A stretch of 64,000 nt of DNA from Natronococcus sp. A-GB7 (GTDB lineage: Archaea; Halobacteriota; Halobacteria; Halobacteriales; Natrialbaceae). A program made the translations under genes and the position numbers. Below, piece after piece: positions 52,978 through 62,854 of the stretch (the stretch's first letter is position 1; every line of letters begins with the position of its first letter). Where the stretch lies: assembly GCF_029688865.1 (NCBI RefSeq), contig NZ_JARUKV010000008.1, forward strand, positions 62,001 through 126,000. The letters run 5' to 3'. The notes beneath the pieces were generated by a model, which did no database searches, was not told the origin of the DNA, and was given only the letters and a program-made list of their open reading frames with translations.

Positions 52978-53175
52978 TGTAGCTACATTTGAAACGGTCC
53001 GATAATGGGTTTGCGCTTCAGCCTCGTCGATGGATTCGGTTCACCTGTCCCTCGAATACAACGAGTCGAGCTTTTTGGCACCAGATAATGGCTGATACCG
53101 AGTCGGATATCAAGAAGCAAAGAGGTTGGTCTTCGGACAGGCTACTATCTGTAGGTCAGCAGTAGTTGCCTTAGC

Positions 53176-53262
53176 TCACGCCACTGCCATTCCAAGTCTG
53201 AAGGCACCGAGCATCAGGGTGAGGATTGCGATGACCATCATGGTCTGTTGGTAGTTGTCCAT
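53176..53262 (-). CDS. 28-residue hydrophobic microprotein (candidate)
   Basis: A short frame starting MDNYQQTMMVIAILTLMLGA and ending RLGMAVA before TGA: a polar start and one hydrophobic helix. It lies in the gap before the exonuclease gene, on the opposite strand. Its composition is like a membrane peptide, but at this length chance is a serious alternative. Confidence 0.4.
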   Translation of the reverse strand: MDNYQQTMMVIAILTLMLGAFRLGMAVA

Positions 53263-53388
53263 TCGGATTCACTGGACCTATTCGTTTTCTTTGAGGTCCG
53301 GATAGCCAGTCGGATCGCCCGTACAAACGCCTTCACTTTCGCCGTGCTGTCCAAACCCTCTTTGTCCGCCCACCCTTCTCCCCGACCG

Positions 53389-54945
53389 ATGACGAGTCAC
53401 GCCGGGGCCCGCCTGCTCGCCCTTCCGCCGTCAGCCGTTCTCGGGCGCCCGGCCGAGACCCTCGCGGACGTCGATGCGACCCTCGAGCCCGACGCGGTCT
53501 GGCTGCTCGGCCCCGAACGCGAGGCGCGGGCCTTCGCACGGACACGACGGGAGTTCGACACGCCGGCGTTTCACCCCCCGCTCGAGACGAACGACGGACC
53601 CGTCTCCAGACAGGCTCTCGGGGCGGGACTCGAGGTTGCAGTCGTTCGAAGTATCCGTGCGCTTCGTGCGTCTCCTGCGGACGTCTCGAGGGCGCTGTCC
53701 GACACGCGTTCGAGTTCGACCCCGATCGCGGTCGTCTGTGACGACGTCACGACGACGACGCGACCGACGGCGCTCGAGACGACCCTCGAGGGGGCGGCCG
53801 AACTCGCGGCGGCACTGCCGACCGGTCGGGTGACGGCCGTCCTGACCGGGGGTCTTCCCGCCGACTACGACGAGCTGTGGCACCTCGAGGCCGAGACGGG
53901 CGCGGTTCGGGCCGTCGAGCACGAGCCCCAACTCGAGTGTGAGCCGGCCGGCGACGACTGCGTCTCCGTTCGGGTTCGAGGTGTCGGTCCCGTCGAGGGC
54001 TACGGCGGATCGGCGTCGCTCGCCGTCCTCGAACTCGACGAAACGGGAGTCACGACCGTCGACACGTCCGATACCTCGAACTTCGGCCTCGAGGCGGTCA
54101 CCGGCATCGGTCCGAAGACGGCGAAGCGACTCGCCGACTCCGAGGTGACGACGCGGGCGGAGCTCCTCGAGACGCCGATCGACGAACTCGCAGATTACCC
54201 CGGCGTCGGTCGGGACGGCGCACGCCGGATGCACCGCCACGCGACCGTGCTCGAGACGAACGAACCCCGGCGACTCACCGGCGAGTCGCTCCCGGGCGAG
54301 GGCGGGCGGCCCCCGCTGTGTCTCGATATCGAGACCGACGGACTCTCGCCGACGATCCTCTGGCAGATCGGGGTCTACGACCCGGTCGACGACTCGTACC
54401 GTGCGTTCGTCGAGCGCGACGACCCGGACGATCCCGCACCGGTGCTCGAGTCGTTCTGCGACTGGTTGTTCGCCAGTCACCCCGACAGGGCGCTGCTCAC
54501 CTGGAACGGCTGGCGCTTCGACTACCGCCACCTCGGGTCGTTCGTCACACGCCACGTGCCGTACTACGCCGACGAGTGGGAGTCGGTGCCGAAGTTCGAT
54601 CTCTACGACTGGGCCGTCCGCGAGGGGCACGCCCTGTTGCCGGGTCGGACGAACCGACTCGATGACGTCGCCGGCGCGCTCGGCTACGAGGGCGGCGGAA
54701 CCGGCCTCGACGGCGCGCAGACGGCAGCGGCCTACCAGCGGTTCGTGCGAACCGGCGAGGAGCTCGACTGGGATCGCCACGAGGCCTACTGCGAGGACGA
54801 CTGCCGGGCGCTGTGGCACGTCTACGACCGGCTCCGGGGCGCGCCGCGGGCAGCGGATCCGAGCGACACGTCTCCAGCGGACGCCGACGGAGCGACTCCC
54901 ACCGGAACGTCGGGAGGCGAACAGACCGGACTCGGTGATTTTTGA
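53389..54945 (+). CDS. RNase H-like DEDD exonuclease with HhH motifs (MrfB/YprB-like)
   Basis: 518 residues. The C-terminal part (about 305-490) is a DEDD 3'-5' exonuclease fold: LDIETDGLSP (Asp and Glu), LLTWNGWRFDYRHL (Asp) and YCEDDCRALWHVY (Asp). Before it lies a pair of helix-hairpin-helix motifs (VTGIGPKTAKRLADS; YPGVGRDGARRM, about 236-285), which bind DNA. The first 230 residues are a domain I do not recognise. ATG 53389 is chosen over the longer frame from 53248. The helicase gene starts 2 nt after its stop. In bacteria, MrfB (YprB) is encoded beside the MrfA helicase and both act in repair of mitomycin damage. Confidence 0.85.
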   Translation: MTSHAGARLLALPPSAVLGRPAETLADVDATLEPDAVWLLGPEREARAFARTRREFDTPAFHPPLETNDGPVSRQALGAGLEVAVVRSIRALRASPADVSRALSDTRSSSTPIAVVCDDVTTTTRPTALETTLEGAAELAAALPTGRVTAVLTGGLPADYDELWHLEAETGAVRAVEHEPQLECEPAGDDCVSVRVRGVGPVEGYGGSASLAVLELDETGVTTVDTSDTSNFGLEAVTGIGPKTAKRLADSEVTTRAELLETPIDELADYPGVGRDGARRMHRHATVLETNEPRRLTGESLPGEGGRPPLCLDIETDGLSPTILWQIGVYDPVDDSYRAFVERDDPDDPAPVLESFCDWLFASHPDRALLTWNGWRFDYRHLGSFVTRHVPYYADEWESVPKFDLYDWAVREGHALLPGRTNRLDDVAGALGYEGGGTGLDGAQTAAAYQRFVRTGEELDWDRHEAYCEDDCRALWHVYDRLRGAPRAADPSDTSPADADGATPTGTSGGEQTGLGDF

Positions 54946-54947
54946 GC

Positions 54948-57653
54948 ATGAATACGGACGACACCGCGGACGAAGACGCGATCGGGCCAGCCGACGGGAA
55001 CCGGGGCGACGTACCGATCACCGGCGACGAGCTGCTCGAGACGTTCCCTCGGTACCGCGACGACGAGGACGTCTCCGTCCTCGAGATTCCCGGCCGTGAG
55101 GCGTCGACGGTGCCGAACGACGAGGTCCTGCGGCCCGAACTCGCCGGCCCCCTCGAACAGGACCTGTACGCCCACCAGGCCGAGGCGCTCGCGGCGCTCG
55201 AGCGCGACGAGAACGTCTGCGTCGCGACGAGCACGTCGTCGGGAAAGACCCGGATCTACGCCCTCGAGATCGCCCGGAACGTCCTCGAAGCGCGCGCTCG
55301 CGGCGAGCGCTCGACCGCGTACGTGCTGTACCCGACGAAGGCGCTCTCGCGGGATCAGGAGCGGGAGCTGAACGACTTTTTCGAGCAACTGGGACTCGAC
55401 ATCTCGGTCCGAGTGTACGACGGCGACACGGACCCCGGCGAGACCCGACGGCAGATTCGCGAGGAGGCCGACGTGATCATCTCGAACTTCGCGGGCGTGA
55501 ACACGTACCTGCACGATCACGACCGCTGGGCGCGCTTTCTCTCGAGCTGTGAGCTCGTCGTGATCGACGAGTCCCACACCTACACCGGCGTCCACGGCAT
55601 GCACGTCGCCTGGGTCCTCAGACGATTGAAGCGGGTCCTCGAGTACTACGGCGCCGACCCGCAGTTCGCGCTCACGAGCGCGACGATCGGCAACCCCGGC
55701 GAGCACTCGAGCGCCCTGATCGACGAGCCAGTGACGGTGGTCGACGAGGACGGCTCGCCCGCGGGGCCACGAGAGCTGGTGCTCTGGAACCCGCCGGCTC
55801 GAGCGCGAGCAGACGGTGCGGACAGCGATTCGACGACCACCGGCGGGAGCGAGGACGAAGCTGACGACGCCGTCGTCGACCGCGTTCCCGCGAGCGTCGA
55901 GGCGCCGAAGCTCCTCTCGCACCTGTGTTACCACGACGCCCAGACGCTGCTGTTTACGCCCTCGCGGAAGCTCTCCGAGCTGTCGATCAGGCGGGCGTCG
56001 ACCCACCGCCGCGACCGAAGTCGGTACTACACGAACCCCGATCGGGGGAGCGAAATCGAACCCTACCACGCCGGCCACTCGCGGACGAAACGCCACGGGA
56101 CCGAACACCGACTCAAGACCGGTGCGCTCGACGGCGTCGCCTCGACGAACGCCCTCGAGCTGGGGATCAACGTCGGCGAGATGGACGCGACGGTCCAGCT
56201 CGGCTACCCGGGCCAGCGCCAGTCGTTCTGGCAGCAGATCGGCCGCGCGGGTCGGGGAACGAAGCGGGCGCTCTCGGTGCTCGTAGCGGGGCATCGCACC
56301 CTCGATCAGTACGTCGCGAACAACCCCGACTACCTGCTCGAGACCGACGTGGAGGACGCGGTCGTCGACGTCGATAACGACGCGGTGTTCGCCCGACACC
56401 TCCTGTGTGCGGCGGACGAACTCGCCCTCGAGGAGGCCGACACGGGCGCGTTCGCCGGGCGCGAGCGACTCGAGGGCGCCGTCGAGATGTGGCGCCGCGC
56501 GGGTCGGTTGGCGGGCCACCTCGAGACGGGCGTCTCCTACGTCGGCCCGCCCCGCCCCCAGGGGTCGATCTCGCTGTACGCGACGTCCGGCGAGGAGTAC
56601 GTCGTCGAACTCGCCGACGGCGTCGACGAGCGACACGATCCCGAGATGGAGCCCCTCGCCGAGGAGCGAGTCCTGCGGGACTTCCACGAGGGCGCGATCA
56701 GGCTCCACGAGGGCCAGCAGTACGAGGTCGTCGGTGTCGACCACGACTCGCCCCGGCCCACGGTGACGCTCCGACCGACGGACGCCGACTGCTACACCCG
56801 AACCCGGACCGACGTGACGGTCCTCGACGCCGTCCCGGAGGAGTCCCGCGAGATCGGCGACTTCGCGCTGCACTTCGGACGCGGACGGGTGTTAGTCTAC
56901 CACGGCACCTACGACCGGGTCGACGTCGACAGCGGCGACCCGAAGGAACAGGGGATCCCGACGGAGAACCCGCCGCTGTCGATCGAGACCCAGCTCTGCT
57001 GGCTCGAGGTGCCCGACCGCGTCGAACGGGCGCTCGTCGAGCGCTACCGCGAGTTCTCGCTCGAGGACGAGGACGGGGACGGAGACGGAAACGAACCCGC
57101 GGCGACGGCCCACCTCGGCTACGCGGGTGGACTCCACGCCGCCGAGCACGCGACCATCGGCGTCGCGCCGCTCGAGCTGATGGTCGACAAGCGCGATCTG
57201 GGCGGGCTCGCGACGCTCTCGATCGACTCGCACCTCGAGCGGGAGCGAGGCGAGAACGGGACGACGGGTGAGCGGGCTCCGCGCAACGTCGCCGCGGCCG
57301 AGGCCACCGTCAGAGAGATCGCCGACGGCCTCGAGCACGAGCCGAAAAGCGGCTGGTTCATCTACGACGGGATCGACGGCGGACTCGGCTTCTCGCGGGC
57401 GATCTACGAGAACTTCGAGGCCGTCGCCGAGCGCGCACGGGAGCTGATCGCGGACTGCGACTGCGGCCGCGTCGACGGCTGTCCGGCCTGCGTGATGGAC
57501 GACCAGTGTGGCAACGACAACCAGCCGTTACACCGCGAAGCCGCCGTCGACGTGCTGGATCGGTTGCTCGGAAACGAGGACCGGGAGGCGCTCGAGGCCC
57601 CCGCCGAGACCGAACCTGGCGGTGATCGGCGGCCGCCGTTGTTCTACTCCTGA
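54948..57653 (+). CDS. DEAD/DEAH-box helicase with DUF1998 zinc domain (MrfA/YprA-like)
   Basis: 901 residues. Superfamily-2 helicase motifs: STSSGKTRIYAL (about 94), VVIDESHTY (DExH box as DESH, about 203), TSATIGNP (about 245), TNALELGINVG and QQIGRAGRG. The C-terminal DUF1998 (MZB) domain holds a cysteine cluster, CDCGRVDGCPACVMDDQC, near residue 838. This is the full YprA/MrfA architecture, a 3'-5' DNA helicase. ATG 54948 follows the exonuclease stop by 2 nt. An Asp/Glu-rich N terminus and linkers are halophilic traits. In Bacillus the pair works in UvrA-independent mitomycin repair; the same job here is inference. Confidence 0.92.
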   Translation: MNTDDTADEDAIGPADGNRGDVPITGDELLETFPRYRDDEDVSVLEIPGREASTVPNDEVLRPELAGPLEQDLYAHQAEALAALERDENVCVATSTSSGKTRIYALEIARNVLEARARGERSTAYVLYPTKALSRDQERELNDFFEQLGLDISVRVYDGDTDPGETRRQIREEADVIISNFAGVNTYLHDHDRWARFLSSCELVVIDESHTYTGVHGMHVAWVLRRLKRVLEYYGADPQFALTSATIGNPGEHSSALIDEPVTVVDEDGSPAGPRELVLWNPPARARADGADSDSTTTGGSEDEADDAVVDRVPASVEAPKLLSHLCYHDAQTLLFTPSRKLSELSIRRASTHRRDRSRYYTNPDRGSEIEPYHAGHSRTKRHGTEHRLKTGALDGVASTNALELGINVGEMDATVQLGYPGQRQSFWQQIGRAGRGTKRALSVLVAGHRTLDQYVANNPDYLLETDVEDAVVDVDNDAVFARHLLCAADELALEEADTGAFAGRERLEGAVEMWRRAGRLAGHLETGVSYVGPPRPQGSISLYATSGEEYVVELADGVDERHDPEMEPLAEERVLRDFHEGAIRLHEGQQYEVVGVDHDSPRPTVTLRPTDADCYTRTRTDVTVLDAVPEESREIGDFALHFGRGRVLVYHGTYDRVDVDSGDPKEQGIPTENPPLSIETQLCWLEVPDRVERALVERYREFSLEDEDGDGDGNEPAATAHLGYAGGLHAAEHATIGVAPLELMVDKRDLGGLATLSIDSHLERERGENGTTGERAPRNVAAAEATVREIADGLEHEPKSGWFIYDGIDGGLGFSRAIYENFEAVAERARELIADCDCGRVDGCPACVMDDQCGNDNQPLHREAAVDVLDRLLGNEDREALEAPAETEPGGDRRPPLFYS

Positions 57654-57669
57654 GCGTCTCGCCCCGCGG

Positions 57670-59718
57670 CTACGGCGCGACGTACTCGACCTCGAGTCGG
57701 TCGAAGCAAAACGACCAGAGGTCGAGCTGTTCCTCGACGACCATCCAGGTCGGCTTGCCCGTTCCGTGGCCGGTGTCGCGGTTCGTCTTGCAGAGGAACG
57801 GGCCGCCCTCGACCTCGTTCTGCATGCGGGCGGCCATCTTCCAGGCGTGGACCGGGTGGACGCGCGTATCGCTCTCGGCGGTCTCGAAGAGGACGGCGGG
57901 ATACTCGGGCCCACCGTCTTCGGACGGCTCGAGGTTGTGGTACGGCGAGTAGTTCCTGATCCACTCGTACGCGTCGGGATCCTCCGGCGATCCGTACTCG
58001 CTCGTCCAGGACGCGCCGAGCAAGAACGTGTGGTAGCGAAGCATGTCGAGTAGGGGGACCTGACAGCAGACCGCCGCCATCAGCTTCGGCCGCTGGGTCA
58101 GCACCGCACCGACGGTCAGCCCGCCGTTCGAGCCGCCCCGGATCGCCAGTCGATCGCTCGAAGTGTACCCTCCCTCGATCAGATACTCGGCCGCGGCGAT
58201 CATGTCGTCGAACGTGTTCTGTTTGTTCTCGTGGCGAGCCGCCTCGTGCCACTCCGTGCCGAACTCGCCGCCACCTCGGAGGTTCGCCTGGACGTAGACC
58301 CCACCCGAGCGGAGGAACTCCCGTCCGAACTTCTGAAAGGTCGGCGTCAGGCTGTTCTCGAAGCCGCCGTAGCCGTACAGCAGCGTCGGACTGTCGCCGT
58401 CGCGCTCGAGGTCGGCACGGTGGACGACGAACATCGGAACGTCGGTGCCGTCGGCCGACTCGTACCGAACCTGCTCGACGGTGACGTCGAACTCGAGGGC
58501 GATATCGGGGCGGTCCAGTTCCGAGACGTCGCCCGCCTCGAGGTCGTAGCGAAACACCGCGGGCGGGTGGTCGAACGACTGGTAACTGAAGAACGCCTCG
58601 GGAGCGTCGCGATTGCCGCTCAGTCCGGCGATCGTTCCCTTCCCCGGAAGTTCGACGGATCGCAGATGGTCGCCGCCGAGGTCGAATACCTCGAGATCGG
58701 AGACGGCGCTCTCCTCGTACTGCACGAGCAGTCGGTCGTCCGTGACGGTCGCGTCTTTGACGATCCCGTCGCGCTCGGGGACCGCCTCGGGCAGCGCGGC
58801 GGGGTCGACCTCACCAACGTCTCCGGAGAGCTCGAGCTCGAGGAATCGGTAGAAGGGTGCCTCGAGGTCGGTCCGCAGGTAGGCAGTATCGTCGTGGATC
58901 AACGGCGTGTAGAAGTGCTCCGAATCGGTGATGACGGGCGTCAGATCCGTGTCGCCGACCTCGGCGTAGAACAGATCGCTTCGCTCCCAGCCGGTCACGA
59001 GCGCGACGAGCAGGTGGCTCCCGCTCCTGTCGGTGGCAAGCAGCGGCCAGGTCGCGGGATCGTCGACCTCGCGGACGAGCTCGTCCGCGTCGAGGGCGTC
59101 GCCGTGCTCGTGGTAGCAGATCTCTTTCTCGAGCTGGCTCTCGCCGGTTAGGCCGGTACGTCCGTAGTAGAACCCGTCCGGCGTCCACGCGAACATGCCG
59201 GGGTTCACGCGACCGAGATCGGTGAGCTCCTCGCGGACGGTTCCGTCGGACACCTCGAGAACCGTCACGTCGTACAGCTCGTCGCCGTCCTCGTGGACGC
59301 CGTAGGCGAGTCGCTCGCCGTCGGGAGAGACGGTCCACCAGCCCATCGACTTCGTTCCGTCGTCGCTGAACTCGTTGGGATCGACGAGGACCGCTCGGTC
59401 CGACTCGAGTGACTCCCGGACGTACAGAATCGGCTGGTCGTCCTCCGGTCGCTCGACCTCCTGGAAGTACCCCGTCGGCGCGGCCGTCACCGTTCCGTAG
59501 TCGGTCGTCCGCGCGAGCGATTCGAAGCGCGGCCGTAGCTCCTCGCGAACGTCGATCGACTCGAGGAAGGCGTCGGCGTACTCGTTTTGGCGGTCGACCC
59601 AGTCGTCGACCGCCTCCCCGCCGTCCTCGAGCCAGAGGTAGGGATCGTCTACGAGGTCGCCGTGTCGTTCGTAGCTCGTGTTTTTTCGCTTCGTTGGCGG
59701 GGGTCCAGCCGGGTTCAT
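57670..59718 (-). CDS. Prolyl oligopeptidase family serine peptidase (S9A)
   Basis: 682 residues. An N-terminal seven-blade propeller (DDPYLWLEDGGEAVDDWVDR at the start) gates a C-terminal alpha/beta-hydrolase domain. The nucleophile is in IRGGSNGGLTVGAV (near residue 532), the Asp in FETAESDTRVHPVHAWK, and His in the same segment. It cuts short peptides, usually after proline. No signal peptide, so cytoplasmic. ATG 59718 is chosen since upstream codons are Arg-rich nonsense. Convergent with the helicase, 16 nt apart. Confidence 0.93.
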   Translation of the reverse strand: MNPAGPPPTKRKNTSYERHGDLVDDPYLWLEDGGEAVDDWVDRQNEYADAFLESIDVREELRPRFESLARTTDYGTVTAAPTGYFQEVERPEDDQPILYVRESLESDRAVLVDPNEFSDDGTKSMGWWTVSPDGERLAYGVHEDGDELYDVTVLEVSDGTVREELTDLGRVNPGMFAWTPDGFYYGRTGLTGESQLEKEICYHEHGDALDADELVREVDDPATWPLLATDRSGSHLLVALVTGWERSDLFYAEVGDTDLTPVITDSEHFYTPLIHDDTAYLRTDLEAPFYRFLELELSGDVGEVDPAALPEAVPERDGIVKDATVTDDRLLVQYEESAVSDLEVFDLGGDHLRSVELPGKGTIAGLSGNRDAPEAFFSYQSFDHPPAVFRYDLEAGDVSELDRPDIALEFDVTVEQVRYESADGTDVPMFVVHRADLERDGDSPTLLYGYGGFENSLTPTFQKFGREFLRSGGVYVQANLRGGGEFGTEWHEAARHENKQNTFDDMIAAAEYLIEGGYTSSDRLAIRGGSNGGLTVGAVLTQRPKLMAAVCCQVPLLDMLRYHTFLLGASWTSEYGSPEDPDAYEWIRNYSPYHNLEPSEDGGPEYPAVLFETAESDTRVHPVHAWKMAARMQNEVEGGPFLCKTNRDTGHGTGKPTWMVVEEQLDLWSFCFDRLEVEYVAP

Positions 59719-59960
59719 ACCGACCGTATTCGATGCTGACACCTTGAAGCGACCGGTCGCGGAACCCCACTTCCGGTCCGAAAGCGCTCCTCTACCGGGA
59801 GCCCGCCTCGCTCGATCCGCCGTTCTCGACAACTGCACCGCTCGAGGTCTCGCCGAAACAGCAGCTGTCGATACCGCATTCGTCGATCGACGGCAGTTTG
59901 ATCGAAAAAGATGAGTTATACGTCTGGACCGAAGTTGGGCAAGTAGCGGCCACCATAACA

Positions 59961-61370
59961 ATGTCTGGCAAGTACGACCTCGTTATCGTCGGCGGCGGTA
60001 TCAGCGGCGCCTCGCTGCTGTATACGACCGCGACGTTCACCGATATCGACTCCATCGCACTGATCGAGAAGGAAGACGAGATCGCGGCGATCAACTCCGA
60101 TCACACGAACAACTCCCAGACCCTCCACTTCGGGGATATCGAGACCAACTACACCCTCGAGAAGGCCCGGGAGGTAAAGGAGGGTGCGGAGATGCTCGCG
60201 GGCTACCTCGAGAACCGCGACCCCGACCGGGAGATGCACGACAAGCGCAGCAAGATGGTGCTGGGCGTGGGCAACGAGGAGGTCGCGGAGCTCGAGCGAC
60301 GCTACGAGGGCGACGGCTTCGGCGACCTGTTCCCGAAGCTGCGCTCGATCGGCCGCGAGGAGATCGCCGAGATCGAGCCGAAGGTCGTCGAGGGTCGGGA
60401 TCCGGACAAGGAGCTGCGCGCGCTGCAGACCCCGGACGGCTACGTCGTCGACTACGGCGCGACGACCCAGTCGTTCGTCGAACTCGCCCGTGAGGAGGCG
60501 GGCGTCGACGTCTACACCGGGACGAAAGTGAAGGACATCACGCCGACGCTGGACGGCTACACCATCGAGACGACCGACGGTCGCTTCGACTGCGAGGCGA
60601 CCGTCGTCGCCGCCGGCTCCCACAGCCTCCAGATCGCCAAGGAGCTGGGGTACGGCGAGAACAAGGTCCTGCTCCCGGTGGCGGGCAGTTTCTTCCTCGC
60701 GGATGACCTGCTCAACGGCAAGGTCTACACCCTCCAGATGAAGAAGCTCCCCTTCGCCGCGGTTCACGGCGACGCAGACGTTCACGACTCTTCGATCACG
60801 CGCTTCGGTCCGACCGCGAAGCTCGTCCCGACCCTCGAGCGGGGGCGAATCTCTACCGTCACCGACTTTCTCGATGTCTTCGGCCTGAACGCCGCGGCGT
60901 TTCTCAGCTACGCGAACGTCCTCTCGGATCGCATTCTCCTGCCGTACGTGCTTCGAAACCTCGTCTACGACGTGCCGAACGTCGGTCCGAAGCAGTTCCT
61001 CCCGCACGTCCAGAAGGTCGTCCCTAGCGTCGAACTCGACGATATCGAGCGCGCGAAGGGGTACGGCGGCGTCCGCCCCCAGATCGTCGACACCGAGAAG
61101 AAATCGCTCGACATGGGCGAGGCCAAGATCGTCGGCGACGACATCATCTTCAACATCACCCCCTCGCCGGGCGCCTCGACCTGCCTGAAGAACGCGCGAC
61201 GCGACACCCTCGAGGTCCTCGAGTTCCTCGAGGGCGAGTACGAGTTCGACGAGGAGGCGTTCCGCGAGCAGACGATCGAACAGTTCCCGCGTCCGGACGG
61301 GATCGAGGAGGGCGACACCGACGAGGACGCCGGCGCGCCCCTCGAGCCCTCGCCCGCCGACGACGACTGA
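59961..61370 (+). CDS. mqo: Malate:quinone oxidoreductase-like FAD enzyme
   Basis: 469 residues. FAD-binding Rossmann motif LVIVGGGISGASLLYT at the start. NSDHTNNSQTLHFGDIETNY and the C-terminal half (VGPKQFLPHVQKVVPSVELD; NITPSPGASTCLKNARRDT) fit the Mqo family, peripheral membrane enzymes that oxidise malate and reduce quinone. A related L-2-hydroxyglutarate or other 2-hydroxyacid oxidase is possible. ATG 59961; about 240 nt upstream form the divergent promoter region with the peptidase gene. C-terminal 30 residues are acidic. Confidence 0.85.
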   Translation: MSGKYDLVIVGGGISGASLLYTTATFTDIDSIALIEKEDEIAAINSDHTNNSQTLHFGDIETNYTLEKAREVKEGAEMLAGYLENRDPDREMHDKRSKMVLGVGNEEVAELERRYEGDGFGDLFPKLRSIGREEIAEIEPKVVEGRDPDKELRALQTPDGYVVDYGATTQSFVELAREEAGVDVYTGTKVKDITPTLDGYTIETTDGRFDCEATVVAAGSHSLQIAKELGYGENKVLLPVAGSFFLADDLLNGKVYTLQMKKLPFAAVHGDADVHDSSITRFGPTAKLVPTLERGRISTVTDFLDVFGLNAAAFLSYANVLSDRILLPYVLRNLVYDVPNVGPKQFLPHVQKVVPSVELDDIERAKGYGGVRPQIVDTEKKSLDMGEAKIVGDDIIFNITPSPGASTCLKNARRDTLEVLEFLEGEYEFDEEAFREQTIEQFPRPDGIEEGDTDEDAGAPLEPSPADDD

Positions 61371-61481
61371 AACTCGAGACCGACCGCGAGGCGGACTTCG
61401 GCGAATCATACGCGTACTCGTGCATACTTCTCGCTCGCACAAAGGGCAACGCTTACAGGTTCGTGCGTTTCGCTATCGAGC

Positions 61482-62786
61482 ATGGCAGAGCACGTGCTCC
61501 TGATCGGCGGCGGCGGGCGCGAACACGCGATCGCGCGGGCGCTCGAGAACGGGTCCGACGACGAGGTTGCCCTCTACGCCTGCGCCGGCAACCGAAACCC
61601 GGGGATCGCCCGGCTCGCGACCGAGTTCGAGACCCTCGAGACGACCAACCCGAAGGCGGTCCGCGAGTACGCCGAGAAGGTCGGGGCGACGCTGGCGGTC
61701 GTCGGCCCCGAGGCGCCCCTCGAGGCCGGCGTCGTCGACGAACTCGAGGACGCGGGGATCTACGCGTTCGGGCCGAAGGCCGAGGAGGCCCGCATCGAGA
61801 CGGACAAGGCCTTCCAGCGGCGCTTCATGGCCGAACACGACGTGCCGGGCTGTCCCGATTTCGAGACCTTCGACGACATGGACGCGGCCTGTGACTACAT
61901 CGACGAGTACGACGGCGACCTCGCGATCAAGCCCGCCGGACTCACGGGCGGAAAGGGCGTGAAGGTCATCGGCGACCAGGTCACTGACGAGGAGGGCAAG
62001 GAGTACATCCGCGACTCCGACTACGATCGGATCGTCCTGGAGGAGCGGCTGGTCGGCGAGGAGTTCACTGTTCAGGCAGTCGTCGCCGACGGCGAACTCC
62101 GAACCGCACCCGCCGTCCAGGACCACAAACGGGCCTACGAGGGCGACGAGGGGCCGAACACCGGCGGGATGGGATCCTATAGCGACGCCACGTTCGAGCT
62201 CCCCTTCATGACCGAGGCCGACTACGAGGCGGCCGTCTCGATTATGGAGGCGACCGTCGAGGCCCTCGAGGAGTACCGGGGGATCCTCTACGGCCAGTTC
62301 ATGCTCACCAGCGAGGGGCCGAAGGTCATCGAGTTCAACGCCCGCTTCGGCGACCCCGAGGCGATGAACACCCTGCCGGTTCTCGAGACGCCGTTCCTCG
62401 ACGTCCTCTCGGCCGCCCGCGACGGCGATCGGCTGCCGGAGCTCGAGTTCGCCTCGCAGGCGACGGTCTGTAAGTACGCCGTCCCCGAGGGGTATCCGAC
62501 GGATCCGAAGGCGGGTGCGAAGGTGCAAGTGGACGAGGAGAGCGCGGGCGACGCGCTGCTGTACTACGCCAGCGTGGACGAGCGCGACGACGGCATCTAC
62601 ACGACGACCTCGCGGGCGTTCGCCGTCGTCGGCGTCGCCGACTCGATCACCGAAGCCGAGGAGATCGCAGAAGAGGCCCTCGAGGTCGCCGGCGAGGAGG
62701 GACTCCACGTCCGCCACGACATCGGCAAACCCGATCTCGTCCGACAGCGGATCGACCACGTCGAGGAGCTTCGAGGCGAACAGTAG
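61482..62786 (+). CDS. purD: Phosphoribosylamine-glycine ligase
   Basis: 434 residues. HVLLIGGGGREHAIARAL opens the N domain; the ATP-grasp centre includes IKPAGLTGGKGVKVIGD and VLEERLVGEEFTVQAVV; GPNTGGMGSYS and VIEFNARFGDPEAMN complete the active site. It joins glycine to phosphoribosylamine, the second step of purine synthesis. Full length, single gene. Confidence 0.97.
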   Translation: MAEHVLLIGGGGREHAIARALENGSDDEVALYACAGNRNPGIARLATEFETLETTNPKAVREYAEKVGATLAVVGPEAPLEAGVVDELEDAGIYAFGPKAEEARIETDKAFQRRFMAEHDVPGCPDFETFDDMDAACDYIDEYDGDLAIKPAGLTGGKGVKVIGDQVTDEEGKEYIRDSDYDRIVLEERLVGEEFTVQAVVADGELRTAPAVQDHKRAYEGDEGPNTGGMGSYSDATFELPFMTEADYEAAVSIMEATVEALEEYRGILYGQFMLTSEGPKVIEFNARFGDPEAMNTLPVLETPFLDVLSAARDGDRLPELEFASQATVCKYAVPEGYPTDPKAGAKVQVDEESAGDALLYYASVDERDDGIYTTTSRAFAVVGVADSITEAEEIAEEALEVAGEEGLHVRHDIGKPDLVRQRIDHVEELRGEQ

Positions 62787-62854
62787 CGTAGCGTGGCTCC
62801 GTTAGCCGACTTCGGTCGCGATCGAGACGGTGTACGACGGCCCGTCGGTACACG

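Noticed and set aside
53248-53388. N-terminal extension of the exonuclease by 47 codons
   Set aside because: No similarity to the rest of the protein, and it overlaps the start of the candidate microprotein on the other strand. ATG 53389 begins ordered sequence.
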